Shown here: in pieces, positions 32,591 through 41,516 of the stretch
Position numbering within the stretch: the first letter of the stretch is position 1
How the letters are laid out: each line of letters begins with the position of its first letter
Program-made: the position numbers and the translations under genes
The notes under the pieces: model-generated
The model's database searches: none
What the model saw: only the letters and a program-made list of their open reading frames with translations
Told to the model about the DNA's origin: nothing
Assembly (NCBI GenBank): GCA_045629925.1
Contig: JAZQSD010000135.1
Coordinates: 1-43,649, forward strand
Source: Brotonthovivens sp045629925
GTDB lineage: Bacteria; Bacillota; Clostridia; Lachnospirales; Lachnospiraceae
Reading direction: 5' to 3'
DNA: 43,649 bases

Positions 32591-32968
32591 GTGGCTGAAG
32601 ATAGAAAAGGATTTAAAATCAGAGAAGACCAGCTTGGTGAGATTCAGATTGCAGATGAGGTAGTGGCGATTACTGCTGGACTTGCTGCAACAGAGGTTGA
32701 TGGTGTAAGTTCAATGGCAGGTAATATTACAAATGATATTATCAGTCGTCTCGGATCAAAGAATCTTTCCAGAGGCGTTCGTGTAGCTATGGACAATCGT
32801 AAGGTTTCTGTAGATGTAGCTTTGAACATTGCTTATGGTTACTCTATTCCTGAAGTATCTGCAAAGGTGCAGGAAAAGGTAAAATCAGCAATTGAAACTA
32901 TGACAGGGCTTGATGTGGCTGCTGTAAATGTGCGAATCGCAGAAGTGGATATGAAAGCTGAAAAATAA
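32591..32968 (+). CDS. Asp23/Gls24 family protein
   Basis: A 125-residue Asp23/Gls24 (DUF322) protein, a family linked to the cell envelope in Firmicutes. Conserved stretches include IADEVVAITAGLAATEVDGV, VDVALNIAYGYSIPEV and the C-terminal VNVRIAEVD. A copy next to nusB is common (YqhY in B. subtilis). Start is GTG 32591 behind GAGGAGG. It is the first gene of the long run to recN. Confidence 0.92.
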   Translation: MAEDRKGFKIREDQLGEIQIADEVVAITAGLAATEVDGVSSMAGNITNDIISRLGSKNLSRGVRVAMDNRKVSVDVALNIAYGYSIPEVSAKVQEKVKSAIETMTGLDVAAVNVRIAEVDMKAEK

Positions 32969-32990
32969 TTAGCGATCATCGGAGGACTTT

Positions 32991-33386
32991 ATGAATCGTA
33001 GAGAAATTAGAGAACAGATATTTAAGATGCTGTTCCGTATAGAATTTTATGCCCAGGAGGACATGCCAGAACAGTATGAACTGTTTTTAGATGACTTACC
33101 GGAGGCAGCGCCAAATGACCTTGAGTACATTGAAAATAAAATAAAAAGTATTGAAAAAGTTCTGGAAGAAATCGATGCAGCATTGAATAATGCGTCAGAG
33201 AATTGGAAGGTATCCCGTATGGGCAAGGTTGAATTAACAATCATGCGTCTTGCGACATATGAAATCAAGTATGAAGAAGATATCCCAGTTTCTGTTGCAA
33301 TCAACGAAGCTGTAGAACTTGCAAAGAAATTTGGTGGCGACGAATCCGCAGGATTCGTAAATGGCGTCCTTGCAAAAATTGCATGA
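32991..33386 (+). CDS. nusB: Transcription antitermination factor NusB
   Basis: A 131-residue NusB, an all-helical RNA-binding protein that joins NusE (S10) at boxA for rRNA antitermination. Typical features are the N-terminal REIREQIFKMLFRIEF, the middle KVELTIMRLATYEI and the C-terminal VAINEAVELAKKFGGDESAGFVNGVL. ATG 32991 follows GGAGG. The stop overlaps the xseA start (ATGA). Confidence 0.96.
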   Translation: MNRREIREQIFKMLFRIEFYAQEDMPEQYELFLDDLPEAAPNDLEYIENKIKSIEKVLEEIDAALNNASENWKVSRMGKVELTIMRLATYEIKYEEDIPVSVAINEAVELAKKFGGDESAGFVNGVLAKIA

Positions 33387-34594
33387 CAAAAAATGTATAT
33401 TCAGTAGGACAGGTAAACACTTACATTAAGAACATGTTTGCCCAGGACTTTATGATGAATCATATATATGTCCGGGGTGAGGTTTCAAATTGTAAGTACC
33501 ATTCTTCCGGACATATTTATTTTACTTTAAAAGACAAATCAGGAACACTCAATGCAATTATGTTTGCGGGCAGCCGCAGAACGGGTCTTGCCTTCCCAAT
33601 GAAAGAAGGGGACAATGTAATTGTGTTGGGTGCTGTTCGCGTGTTTGAACGTGATGGTAAATATCAGCTTTATGCGGAAAACATTGTTTTAGAAGGTGCT
33701 GGACTGCTTTATCAAAAGTTTGAGCAGTTAAAACAGGAACTGGAAGAGATGGGAATGTTTTCGGAGGAGTATAAACAACCTATTCCACAGTACGCCAAAA
33801 GAATTGGTGTGGTAACAGCTCCTACGGGAGCAGCGGTCCGCGATATTCAAAGTATCGCAGCAAGAAGAAATCCATATGTACAGTTGATTCTATACCCTGC
33901 ACAGGTTCAGGGAGAAGGAGCTGCTTTAAGTATCGTAAACGGTATTCAGGCACTGGAGCAATTGGGTGTGGATGTGATCATTGTGGGACGAGGTGGCGGT
34001 TCCATTGAAGATTTATGGGCATTTAATGAAGAGATTGTTGCCAGAGCAATTTTTGAGTGTAAAACACCTATCATTTCTGCCGTAGGACATGAAACAGACA
34101 CTACAATATCTGATTATGTGGCAGATTTAAGAGCAGCAACTCCTTCTGCAGCAGCAGAGTTGGCAGTATTTGACATACGCTTGGTATTAAAAAATCTGCA
34201 AATAGCAAAAATGCAGCTCAACAAGCTTATGACAACTCATATGCAAAAGAAAGAAAATCTTATAGATGCATATCGTATGCGGTTAGAACTGCTCAGCCCA
34301 CAAAATAAATTATTTGAAAAACGACAAATGGCTGCTGATTATGAAGTAAGGATCCATAATGCTATGGAACGATTGTTCTTGGCATATAAACATAAATTAG
34401 AACTTTATGCACACAGAATGGAAGGGAATTCTCCATTAAAACGAATAAGTAACGGATGTGCTTATGTGACAGACAGTAAGAAAAATATGATTCGAAGCGT
34501 TTCAGAGGTGGAATCAGGGGAACTTATTTGGCTGCGAATGTCAGATGGTGAATTTTCTGCAGAAGTGAAAGAAAAGGTGATTGATAATGAATGA
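33383..34594 (+). CDS. xseA: Exodeoxyribonuclease VII large subunit
   Basis: A 403-residue XseA, the catalytic subunit of ExoVII, which degrades single-stranded DNA. It has an N-terminal OB fold (YIRGEVSN-like VRGEVSNCKYHSSGHIYFTLKD), a central nuclease region (IGVVTAPTGAAVRDI, VGRGGGSIEDLWAFNEE, SAVGHETDTTISD) and a C-terminal coiled coil. The start lies in the nusB stop codon with little ribosome site, so coupling is likely. It overlaps xseB by 8 bases. Confidence 0.96.
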   Translation: MTKNVYSVGQVNTYIKNMFAQDFMMNHIYVRGEVSNCKYHSSGHIYFTLKDKSGTLNAIMFAGSRRTGLAFPMKEGDNVIVLGAVRVFERDGKYQLYAENIVLEGAGLLYQKFEQLKQELEEMGMFSEEYKQPIPQYAKRIGVVTAPTGAAVRDIQSIAARRNPYVQLILYPAQVQGEGAALSIVNGIQALEQLGVDVIIVGRGGGSIEDLWAFNEEIVARAIFECKTPIISAVGHETDTTISDYVADLRAATPSAAAELAVFDIRLVLKNLQIAKMQLNKLMTTHMQKKENLIDAYRMRLELLSPQNKLFEKRQMAADYEVRIHNAMERLFLAYKHKLELYAHRMEGNSPLKRISNGCAYVTDSKKNMIRSVSEVESGELIWLRMSDGEFSAEVKEKVIDNE

Positions 34595-34802
34595 TAATAA
34601 ACAGGATGTTTCCCTGGAAGAATTGTTTAAAGAATTAGATCAATTGATTGCGATGATGGAATCAGGCGAGTTGCCTTTGGATCAGGCATTTGAACTTTAT
34701 GAATCAGGCATCAAAAAAGTTAAACAGTGCAGTGAAAAACTAGATTTGATCGAAAAAAAGATGCTTGAGTTAACTTCTGCTGGTGAAGTGGTAGAATTTT
34801 AA
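34587..34802 (+). CDS. xseB: Exodeoxyribonuclease VII small subunit
   Basis: A 71-residue helical XseB that packs against the XseA coiled coil. The family pattern is clear: SLEELFKELDQLIAMMESGELPLDQAFELYESGIK. ATG 34587 is preferred over an in-frame TTG at 34581 because of spacing from AAGGTGA. It overlaps the xseA 3' end. Confidence 0.95.
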   Translation: MNDNKQDVSLEELFKELDQLIAMMESGELPLDQAFELYESGIKKVKQCSEKLDLIEKKMLELTSAGEVVEF

Positions 34803-34814
34803 AGGAAGATTAAA

Positions 34815-35702
34815 ATGGATATCAAAAAAGAATTATCAGAACGAACACTACAGGTTGAAAATATAATATCTCAATTCCTGCCAAAAGAAGAAGGCTACCA
34901 GGAAACTGTAATTGCAGCAATGAATTACAGCTTCTTGTCTGGTGGAAAGCGTATCCGTCCTATTCTTATGCAGGAAACATATCGTATGTTTGGCGGGAAA
35001 TCCTCAGTGATCGAACCATTTATGGCAGCTATGGAGATGATCCATACATATTCTCTGATTCATGATGACCTTCCGGCTATGGATGATGATGAATATCGAA
35101 GGGGAAGAAAGACAACACATATTGTGTATGGAGAAGCCATGGCAATCCTTGCGGGAGATGGCTTGCTTAATTATGCATATGAAACAGCCATTTCCGCATT
35201 AAATATGGAATCTTCGAACCCACAGATTGGCAAAGCTCTTGCTGTACTAGCAAGAAAAGCTGGAATATACGGAATGATTGGTGGTCAGACTGTGGACGTA
35301 GAGAGTGAAGGAACTCCTCTGAATAAAGAAAAACTCAACTTTATCTACGAATTAAAAACAGGGGCATTGATCGAAGCTTCCATGATGATTGGGGCAATTC
35401 TTGCAGGAGCAACAAAGAAGGAGCAGGAGATTATTTCTGCGCTGGCAAGAAACATTGGTCTTGCGTTTCAGATACAGGACGATATTCTTGACGTTACAAG
35501 TACTTTTGAAGTGTTGGGCAAACCAATTGGAAGTGATGAAAGAAATGAAAAGTCTACGTATGTAACATTGGAAGGTGTTGAAAAAGCAAAAGAAGATGTT
35601 CAGACATTAACACAGGAAGCTGTTGAACTGATGGATTCACTTGTAGTTAAGAATGAATTCTTAAGCAACTTATTGCTGCATCTGGTTTACAGAGACAAAT
35701 AA
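34815..35702 (+). CDS. ispA: Farnesyl diphosphate synthase-type polyprenyl synthetase
   Basis: A 295-residue trans-prenyltransferase condensing isopentenyl diphosphate with allylic diphosphates. The first aspartate-rich motif DDLPAMD (Asp84-Asp90), the GGKRIRP site near residue 43 and the second motif QDDILD are intact. Residues before the first motif (HTYSLIH) suggest a short-chain product. It is flanked by xseB and dxs, the usual order, and supplies precursors for undecaprenyl phosphate and quinone-type lipids. Confidence 0.95.
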   Translation: MDIKKELSERTLQVENIISQFLPKEEGYQETVIAAMNYSFLSGGKRIRPILMQETYRMFGGKSSVIEPFMAAMEMIHTYSLIHDDLPAMDDDEYRRGRKTTHIVYGEAMAILAGDGLLNYAYETAISALNMESSNPQIGKALAVLARKAGIYGMIGGQTVDVESEGTPLNKEKLNFIYELKTGALIEASMMIGAILAGATKKEQEIISALARNIGLAFQIQDDILDVTSTFEVLGKPIGSDERNEKSTYVTLEGVEKAKEDVQTLTQEAVELMDSLVVKNEFLSNLLLHLVYRDK

Positions 35703-35715
35703 AGGAAGTTTTATA

Positions 35716-37581
35716 ATGGCAATTTTAGAAAAAATTACACAGGCAAATGATATAAAAAGCCTTAACATAGATGAATTATATGAACTTTCTGAAGAACTCA
35801 GAAAGTTTATTGTAGATAACGTATCCAATACAGGTGGCCATCTTGCATCAAACCTTGGTGCTATTGAGCTTACTCTGGCATTACATATGGTTTGTGATCT
35901 GCCAAAGGATAAGATTATTTGGGACGTTGGACATCAGGCCTATACCCACAAGATTTTAACGGGAAGAAAAGATCAGTTCCACACATTGAGACAGTATGGT
36001 GGAATTAGTGGTTTTCCAAAGCGATGCGAAAGTGATTGTGACAGTTTTGATACAGGACATAGCTCTACATCCATTTCAGCTGGTCTTGGTTATGTGAAAG
36101 CAAGAGATCTGTTGGGTGGAAATTATAAAGTCGTATCTGTTATTGGTGACGGTTCTTTTACTGGCGGTATGGCATATGAAGCGTTGAACAATGCGGCTGC
36201 CAATAAATCCAATTTTATAATTGTGTTAAATGATAACAAGATGTCTATTTCCGAAAACGTAGGTGGCTTGTCTACACATTTGGCTATGCTTCGAACAGCG
36301 GATGCCTATCAGGGATTAAAATCTGGTGTCCATTCATCTCTGGAAAAAATTCCATTTGGTGATAAAGTAGTTCGCCGTATCCAAAAAACAAAAAACAGTA
36401 TTAAACAGCTCATGATTCCAGGTATGATGTTTGAAAATCTTGGAGCAAAGTACCTCGGACCAGTAGATGGTCATAAAATTGAAGATATGATTGCCCTTTT
36501 AAAAGAGGCTACAAAAGTAAATGGGCCTGTAGTTGTTCATGTTATTACGGAAAAAGGAAAAGGGTATGAGCCAGCAGAGGAATCACCATCTCGTTTCCAT
36601 GGCACATCACCATTTGTGGTTGAAACTGGTGAACTGAAGAAGGTAAAAGAAAAAGCAGACTACACAGATGTTTTTTCTTCTGTGATGAAAAAAATTGGTG
36701 AGCAGAATGATAAAGTTGTTGCCATTACAGCGGCTATGTCTGATGGAACAGGTCTGAATCGTTTCCGCAAGGCATTTCCTGAAAGATTTTTTGACGTAGG
36801 TATTGCAGAAGGTCATGCTGTAACTTTTGCCGCAGGACTTGCCGCAGCAGGTTTACGCCCAGTGTTTGCGGTATATTCTTCCTTCTTACAGAGAGGTTTT
36901 GACCAGCTTGTAAGTGATGTCTGTCTGCAGAATCTTCCTGTTGTTTTTGCCATCGACAGAGCTGGTTTGGTTGGTGCTGATGGAGAGACACACCAAGGTG
37001 TTTTTGATCTGTCATATTTATCCATGATTCCAAACCTTGTGGTAATGTCTCCTAAGAATAAATGGGAATTAGCAGCTATGCTTCGCTATGCCGTTAATCA
37101 TGATGGACCTATTGCCATTAGATATCCTCGTGGTCAGGCATACGAAGGTTTAAAAGAATTTGAAAAGAAAATAGAGATTGGCAAATCAGAAACAATATAT
37201 AAAGGCAGTGATATTGCAATTTTTGCAATTGGCAATATGGTAGAAGAAGCGGTTAAGGTACACAAAATGCTTGAAGAGAAAGGATATTCCTGTACTCTTG
37301 TTAATGCACGTTTCATGAAGCCGTTAGATATCAGTGCTCATGTAGAAGCAGCAAAAGAACATAAACTTTTAGTAACAATGGAAGAGAATGTGCTGAAGGG
37401 CGGGTATGGATCTGCTGTGCTTCAGGCATTGCGTGGTGAAAAAGAAGCTGCAGAGGTTTTGAATTTTGGTGTTGCGGATCGATATGTAGAACATGGTTCT
37501 GTTAAAGAACTGAGAAAAGATTTAGGAATTAATGCAGAGTCGATGGTTGAACAAATTATCGCAACATATCAGACACTGTAA
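35716..37581 (+). CDS. dxs: 1-deoxy-D-xylulose-5-phosphate synthase
   Basis: A 621-residue thiamine-diphosphate enzyme, first step of the MEP isoprenoid pathway. The cofactor site GDGSFTGGMAYEALNNAA, the early GHQAYTHKILTGR, and the transketolase-like domain with DRAGLVGADGETHQGVFD are present. It starts 13 nt after ispA behind AAAGGAAG. Together they link precursor supply with chain elongation. Confidence 0.97.
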   Translation: MAILEKITQANDIKSLNIDELYELSEELRKFIVDNVSNTGGHLASNLGAIELTLALHMVCDLPKDKIIWDVGHQAYTHKILTGRKDQFHTLRQYGGISGFPKRCESDCDSFDTGHSSTSISAGLGYVKARDLLGGNYKVVSVIGDGSFTGGMAYEALNNAAANKSNFIIVLNDNKMSISENVGGLSTHLAMLRTADAYQGLKSGVHSSLEKIPFGDKVVRRIQKTKNSIKQLMIPGMMFENLGAKYLGPVDGHKIEDMIALLKEATKVNGPVVVHVITEKGKGYEPAEESPSRFHGTSPFVVETGELKKVKEKADYTDVFSSVMKKIGEQNDKVVAITAAMSDGTGLNRFRKAFPERFFDVGIAEGHAVTFAAGLAAAGLRPVFAVYSSFLQRGFDQLVSDVCLQNLPVVFAIDRAGLVGADGETHQGVFDLSYLSMIPNLVVMSPKNKWELAAMLRYAVNHDGPIAIRYPRGQAYEGLKEFEKKIEIGKSETIYKGSDIAIFAIGNMVEEAVKVHKMLEEKGYSCTLVNARFMKPLDISAHVEAAKEHKLLVTMEENVLKGGYGSAVLQALRGEKEAAEVLNFGVADRYVEHGSVKELRKDLGINAESMVEQIIATYQTL

Positions 37582-37595
37582 AATGAGGATTTTTG

Positions 37596-38399
37596 ATGAA
37601 AGAACGTTTAGATATACTTCTTGTAAAAAAAGGTTTAGCTCCATCCAGAGAAAAAGCAAAAGCTATGATTATGTCAGGTAATGTATTTGTAGATGGACAG
37701 AGAGAAGATAAAGCAGGAACATCCTTTCCTGAGGAAGTAACAATTGAAATTCATGGAAATACATTAAAATATGTTAGTCGTGGCGGATTAAAATTAGAGA
37801 AAGCCATGAATCATTTTGACATCAGTCTTGAAGGTAAAATCTGTATGGACATCGGAGCATCTACAGGCGGATTCACAGACTGTATGCTTCAGAATGGGGC
37901 GGCAAAAGTGTATGCTGTGGATGTAGGATATGGACAGTTTGCATGGAAATTAAGACAGGACGAACGTGTTGTATGTATGGAAAAGACGAACATTCGATAT
38001 GTAACACCTACAGATATTGCGGATGTTTTGGATTTTGCATCAGTGGATGTGTCCTTTATTTCCCTTACAAAAGTATTAGGACCAGCAAAGGAATTATTGA
38101 GAGATGGCGGTCAGATGGTTTGCCTGATCAAACCTCAGTTTGAAGCTGGAAAAGAAAAAGTTGGAAAAAAAGGTGTTGTTCGCGATAAAGCAGTACATCT
38201 TGAAGTAATTGAAAATGTGCTTGGATTTGCCAGAGAGATTGGTTTTTCTGTGTTGAATCTTGAATATTCACCAATTAAAGGTCCAGAGGGAAATATCGAA
38301 TATCTGATGCATATTGAAAAATGTCAGAACGAAGATACAGAGTTACTTATAAACGCAGCTGACATCGTAGATGCAGCTCACGGGGAGCTTGACAAATAA
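37596..38399 (+). CDS. tlyA: TlyA-family RNA methyltransferase
   Basis: A 267-residue protein with an N-terminal S4 RNA-binding domain (ERLDILLVKKGLAPSREKA, about 1-60) and a FtsJ-like methyltransferase domain with the SAM loop DIGASTGGFTDCML and the motif VSFISLTKVLGP. Actinobacterial TlyA methylates 2'-O positions of 16S and 23S rRNA; in Firmicutes (YqxC) the target is less clear. ATG 37596 is preferred over a TTG one codon upstream because GAGG (37585-37588) is 7 nt before it. It directly abuts nadK. Confidence 0.9.
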   Translation: MKERLDILLVKKGLAPSREKAKAMIMSGNVFVDGQREDKAGTSFPEEVTIEIHGNTLKYVSRGGLKLEKAMNHFDISLEGKICMDIGASTGGFTDCMLQNGAAKVYAVDVGYGQFAWKLRQDERVVCMEKTNIRYVTPTDIADVLDFASVDVSFISLTKVLGPAKELLRDGGQMVCLIKPQFEAGKEKVGKKGVVRDKAVHLEVIENVLGFAREIGFSVLNLEYSPIKGPEGNIEYLMHIEKCQNEDTELLINAADIVDAAHGELDK

Positions 38400-39257
38400 A
38401 TGCGTAAATTTTTCATTATTACAAATGAACATAAAGACAAAGATCTTAGTGTTACAAATGAAATAAAAGATTATATTTGCAGTCATGGCGGTGAATGTGA
38501 GTATTTTGTTAGCCGTGAGGCAAACTGGCATGCAGAAGGTGTGCAGAAACCAGGTGCAATTGATCCTGATGTGGAATGCATCATAGTATTGGGCGGTGAT
38601 GGAACTCTGGTTCGTGCAGCCAGAGATTTGGCAGAACTTAACATTCCAATGATTGGGGTGAATCTTGGCACACTGGGATACTTATGTGAGTTGGAAAGAA
38701 GTACTGTAATACAAGCTATCGACCGAATGCTTTCTGACGAATATGACGTGGAATCCCGCATGTTGTTGGAAGGATGTGAAATCCGCAATGAAAAGTTTAC
38801 TACAGTTACAAATGCCTTAAATGACATTGTTATTCATCGTGTTGGTTCATTGCAGCTGATCAATCTTGAGGTATGTGTTAATGGTGAGTATCTGACAACT
38901 TATGGAGCGGATGGAATCATTATTTCCACTCCAACAGGCTCTACAGGATACAGTATGTCAGCTGGAGGTCCGATTGTTGACCCAAAGGCAGATCTGATCG
39001 TTATCACACCAATTAATTCACATGATATTTCATCCAAAAGTATTGTAGTAGGAGCAGACGCTAATATTACGATTGAATTGGTTGAACGCAGAGCAGAGCG
39101 TGATGAATTTGCAGAAGTAAGTTTTGATGGGGATCGAATCATTCATATGCACGTGGGTGATAAGATTCTTGTTCGCAAAGCAGAAAAGATAACAAAAATT
39201 TTGAAATTAAACAGAGTAAGTTTTCTTCAGATTTTAAGAAAGAAAATGCAGCATTAG
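38400..39257 (+). CDS. nadK: NAD kinase
   Basis: A 285-residue ATP/polyphosphate-type NAD kinase making NADP. The signature LGGDGTLVRAARD, NDIVIH and the glycine-rich TPTGSTGYSMSAGGPI are intact. ATG 38400 directly follows the tlyA stop; the ribosome site GGGGAG lies rather far upstream, within tlyA. It is part of the conserved dxs-tlyA-nadK-argR-recN run. Confidence 0.95.
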   Translation: MRKFFIITNEHKDKDLSVTNEIKDYICSHGGECEYFVSREANWHAEGVQKPGAIDPDVECIIVLGGDGTLVRAARDLAELNIPMIGVNLGTLGYLCELERSTVIQAIDRMLSDEYDVESRMLLEGCEIRNEKFTTVTNALNDIVIHRVGSLQLINLEVCVNGEYLTTYGADGIIISTPTGSTGYSMSAGGPIVDPKADLIVITPINSHDISSKSIVVGADANITIELVERRAERDEFAEVSFDGDRIIHMHVGDKILVRKAEKITKILKLNRVSFLQILRKKMQH

Positions 39258-39273
39258 TATGGAGGGCGTTTCA

Positions 39274-39729
39274 GTGAAGGCCAAGAGACATGCAAAAATA
39301 TTAGAAATTATCCGCAAATATGAGATCGAAACACAGGAAGAACTGTGTGCAAAGTTAATTGAAGCTGGATTCTCTGTTACACAGGCAACTGTTTCAAGAG
39401 ATATCAGAGAAATGAAGCTTACAAAGATTTCTACAAAAGGCGGACGTCAGAAATACACTTCTCTTGTAGAAAAAGCAGAGCATATGAGTGATAAATACAT
39501 CCGTATTTTTAAAGATGGATTTGTCTCTATGGATATGGCACAGAATATCTTAGTGATAAAAACAGTAAGTGGTATGGCTATGGCTGTTGCTGCATCTTTA
39601 GATGCTCTTGATTTCCATGAGATCGTTGGAAGTATTGCAGGTGATGATACAATCATGTGTGCAGTCAGAACGATACAGGACACTGAGAATCTCATGAAAC
39701 GTCTTAGAAAAATGATGAGTGATGTATAA
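39274..39729 (+). CDS. argR: Arginine repressor ArgR
   Basis: A 151-residue ArgR/AhrC. The N-terminal winged helix (FSVTQATVSRDIREMKLTKI) binds ARG boxes; the C-terminal domain carries the arginine-binding and hexamer motif GSIAGDDTIM. GTG 39274 is preferred, 7 nt after GGAGGG (39261-39266); an in-frame ATG at 39259 overlaps that site. The length equals the family norm (about 150). Its position before recN is conserved in Firmicutes. No arginine genes are in the window. Confidence 0.95.
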   Translation: MKAKRHAKILEIIRKYEIETQEELCAKLIEAGFSVTQATVSRDIREMKLTKISTKGGRQKYTSLVEKAEHMSDKYIRIFKDGFVSMDMAQNILVIKTVSGMAMAVAASLDALDFHEIVGSIAGDDTIMCAVRTIQDTENLMKRLRKMMSDV

Positions 39730-39752
39730 AGAGAGAGTAGAAAGAGAAACGT

Positions 39753-41420
39753 ATGTTACAGAGTCTACATGTTAAAAACCTTGCTTTAATTGATGAAGCA
39801 GAAGTGAATTTTGAAAAAGGCTTAAATATTTTGACTGGTGAAACCGGTGCCGGAAAATCCATAGTGATCGGATCTATGAATTTAGCATTAGGTGAAAAAG
39901 CGTCTAAAGATATGCTGCGTAAAGATGCAGAGTACGCTTTAGTGGAACTGATTTTTTCTGTCAATGATCCAGATACGATTGCCCAGTTGAAAGAGCTTGA
40001 TATTTATCCAGAAGATGATCAGGTGATCATGAGCCGTAAGATTATGCCAAACAGAAGTGTCTGTAAGATTAATTCGGAAACGGTATCAGCTTCTATGATG
40101 CGTTCCGTTGCATCTTTGTTGATCGATATTCACGGACAGCATGAACATCAGTCATTACTTTCAAAGAAAAATCATTTGAATTACTTGGATGATTTTGCAA
40201 AACTTGATGAATATAAAACCGAATTAAAAGAAGACTATTTTGATTATAAAGAGAAAAAACGTTTATTGGAAGAAGCATCTCTAGACGAAGAAAGTCAGGC
40301 TAGAGAGTTATCATTCCTTCAATATGAGATTGAAGAAATTGAAAATGCATCTTTGGAACTTGGAGAAGATGAATTGCTAGAAAGCAGATATAAGTTGCTT
40401 GCCAATGGTCGTAAAATTATAGATGGAGCTGGTTTAGCATATGAGATGACAGGTAATGCATCAGAAAATGCTTCCGATATGGTTGGACGTGCACTTCGTG
40501 AATTATTATCTGTTTGCGATTATGATAATAATCTGGCTCCATTAGCAGATCAGCTTTCTGATATTGACAATCTTCTTGCAGATTTTAATAGAGAGATATC
40601 TGCATATCTTTCAGATGCAGATTTTTCAGAAGAACAGTTCGAAGAGACTGCGAAAAGATTGGATGAGATCAATCATTTAAAATCTAAATATGGCAATACG
40701 ATAGAAAAGATCTTAGAGCAAAAGAAAGAAAAAGAAGCGCGTGTAGAGCAACTTCTTAATTATGATGCTTACAGAAGTAAACTGGAAGAGGATTATAAAA
40801 AAGCACGTGTGGAAGTTAAAGTTCATTCAGATATCATAAGTGTGATCCGTCAAAAGGAATCCCGTTTATTGGTAGAGGAAGTTACAAAAGCATTAAAAGA
40901 TCTGAACTTTTTGGACGTGCGATTTGATATGGTGTTTGAAACTTTGGATCATTTTACAGCTAACGGAACAGATGATGCTAGATTTTACATATCTACAAAT
41001 CCAGGGGAAGATATGAAACCATTAGAACAGGTTGCATCCGGTGGTGAATTATCCAGAATCATGTTAGCATTAAAAACAGTTTTGGCAGAAAATGATCAGA
41101 TTGAAACGTTAATATTTGATGAAATTGACAGTGGAATCAGTGGAAGAACTGCACAGATGGTCGCAGAGAAAATGAATCAGACTGGCCGTAATCACCAGAT
41201 CATATGTATCACACATTTACCACAGATTGCTGCAATGGCAGATAATCATTTTCTTATCGAAAAGACATCAGAAGCAGGCACAACTGTTTCAAATATCCGT
41301 AAACTTAACCATGAAGAAAGTGTACAGGAGCTGGCAAGAATGCTTGGTGGCGTGAAGATTACCGAAACAGTTCTTGAAAATGCTCGTGAAATGAAAGATA
41401 TGGCAAGAACGGAAAAATAG
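39753..41420 (+). CDS. recN: DNA repair protein RecN
   Basis: A 555-residue SMC-like ATPase acting early in double-strand break repair. Walker A GETGAGKSIVIG near residue 29, the family motif DIHGQHEHQSLL, central coiled coils, the signature SGGELSRIMLALK and Walker B LIFDEIDSGISG are present. No LexA box lies directly upstream, so SOS control would have to act elsewhere. An intrinsic terminator follows. Confidence 0.97.
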   Translation: MLQSLHVKNLALIDEAEVNFEKGLNILTGETGAGKSIVIGSMNLALGEKASKDMLRKDAEYALVELIFSVNDPDTIAQLKELDIYPEDDQVIMSRKIMPNRSVCKINSETVSASMMRSVASLLIDIHGQHEHQSLLSKKNHLNYLDDFAKLDEYKTELKEDYFDYKEKKRLLEEASLDEESQARELSFLQYEIEEIENASLELGEDELLESRYKLLANGRKIIDGAGLAYEMTGNASENASDMVGRALRELLSVCDYDNNLAPLADQLSDIDNLLADFNREISAYLSDADFSEEQFEETAKRLDEINHLKSKYGNTIEKILEQKKEKEARVEQLLNYDAYRSKLEEDYKKARVEVKVHSDIISVIRQKESRLLVEEVTKALKDLNFLDVRFDMVFETLDHFTANGTDDARFYISTNPGEDMKPLEQVASGGELSRIMLALKTVLAENDQIETLIFDEIDSGISGRTAQMVAEKMNQTGRNHQIICITHLPQIAAMADNHFLIEKTSEAGTTVSNIRKLNHEESVQELARMLGGVKITETVLENAREMKDMARTEK

Positions 41421-41425
41421 TACCA

Positions 41426-41454
41426 GAGTGAAGTAAATATTTTTTCACATACTA
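41426..41454 (+). promoter_or_regulatory. Possible sigma-G-type promoter of spoIVB
   Basis: CATACTA (41448-41454) is an exact match to the sigma-G -10 CATNHTA. GAGTG (41426-41430), 17 bp upstream, matches 4 of 5 of GHATR. spoIVB is a forespore gene in B. subtilis. The start site would lie at the foot of the recN terminator hairpin, which is odd and lowers confidence. Confidence 0.4.
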
Positions 41455-41460
41455 GAAGAA

Positions 41461-41488
41461 AGATACACAAAAATGTGTATCTTTTTTT
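41461..41488 (+). terminator. Intrinsic terminator after recN
   Basis: AGATACACA / TGTGTATCT with an AAAA loop and a run of T. It ends the long transcript that begins before the Asp23-family gene. Confidence 0.9.
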
Positions 41489-41516
41489 GTGTATTAATTT
41501 AAAAAGGATGAAATAA

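Noticed and set aside
36734..37033. Antisense frames within dxs
   Set aside because: No start signals and a fully conserved sense gene.
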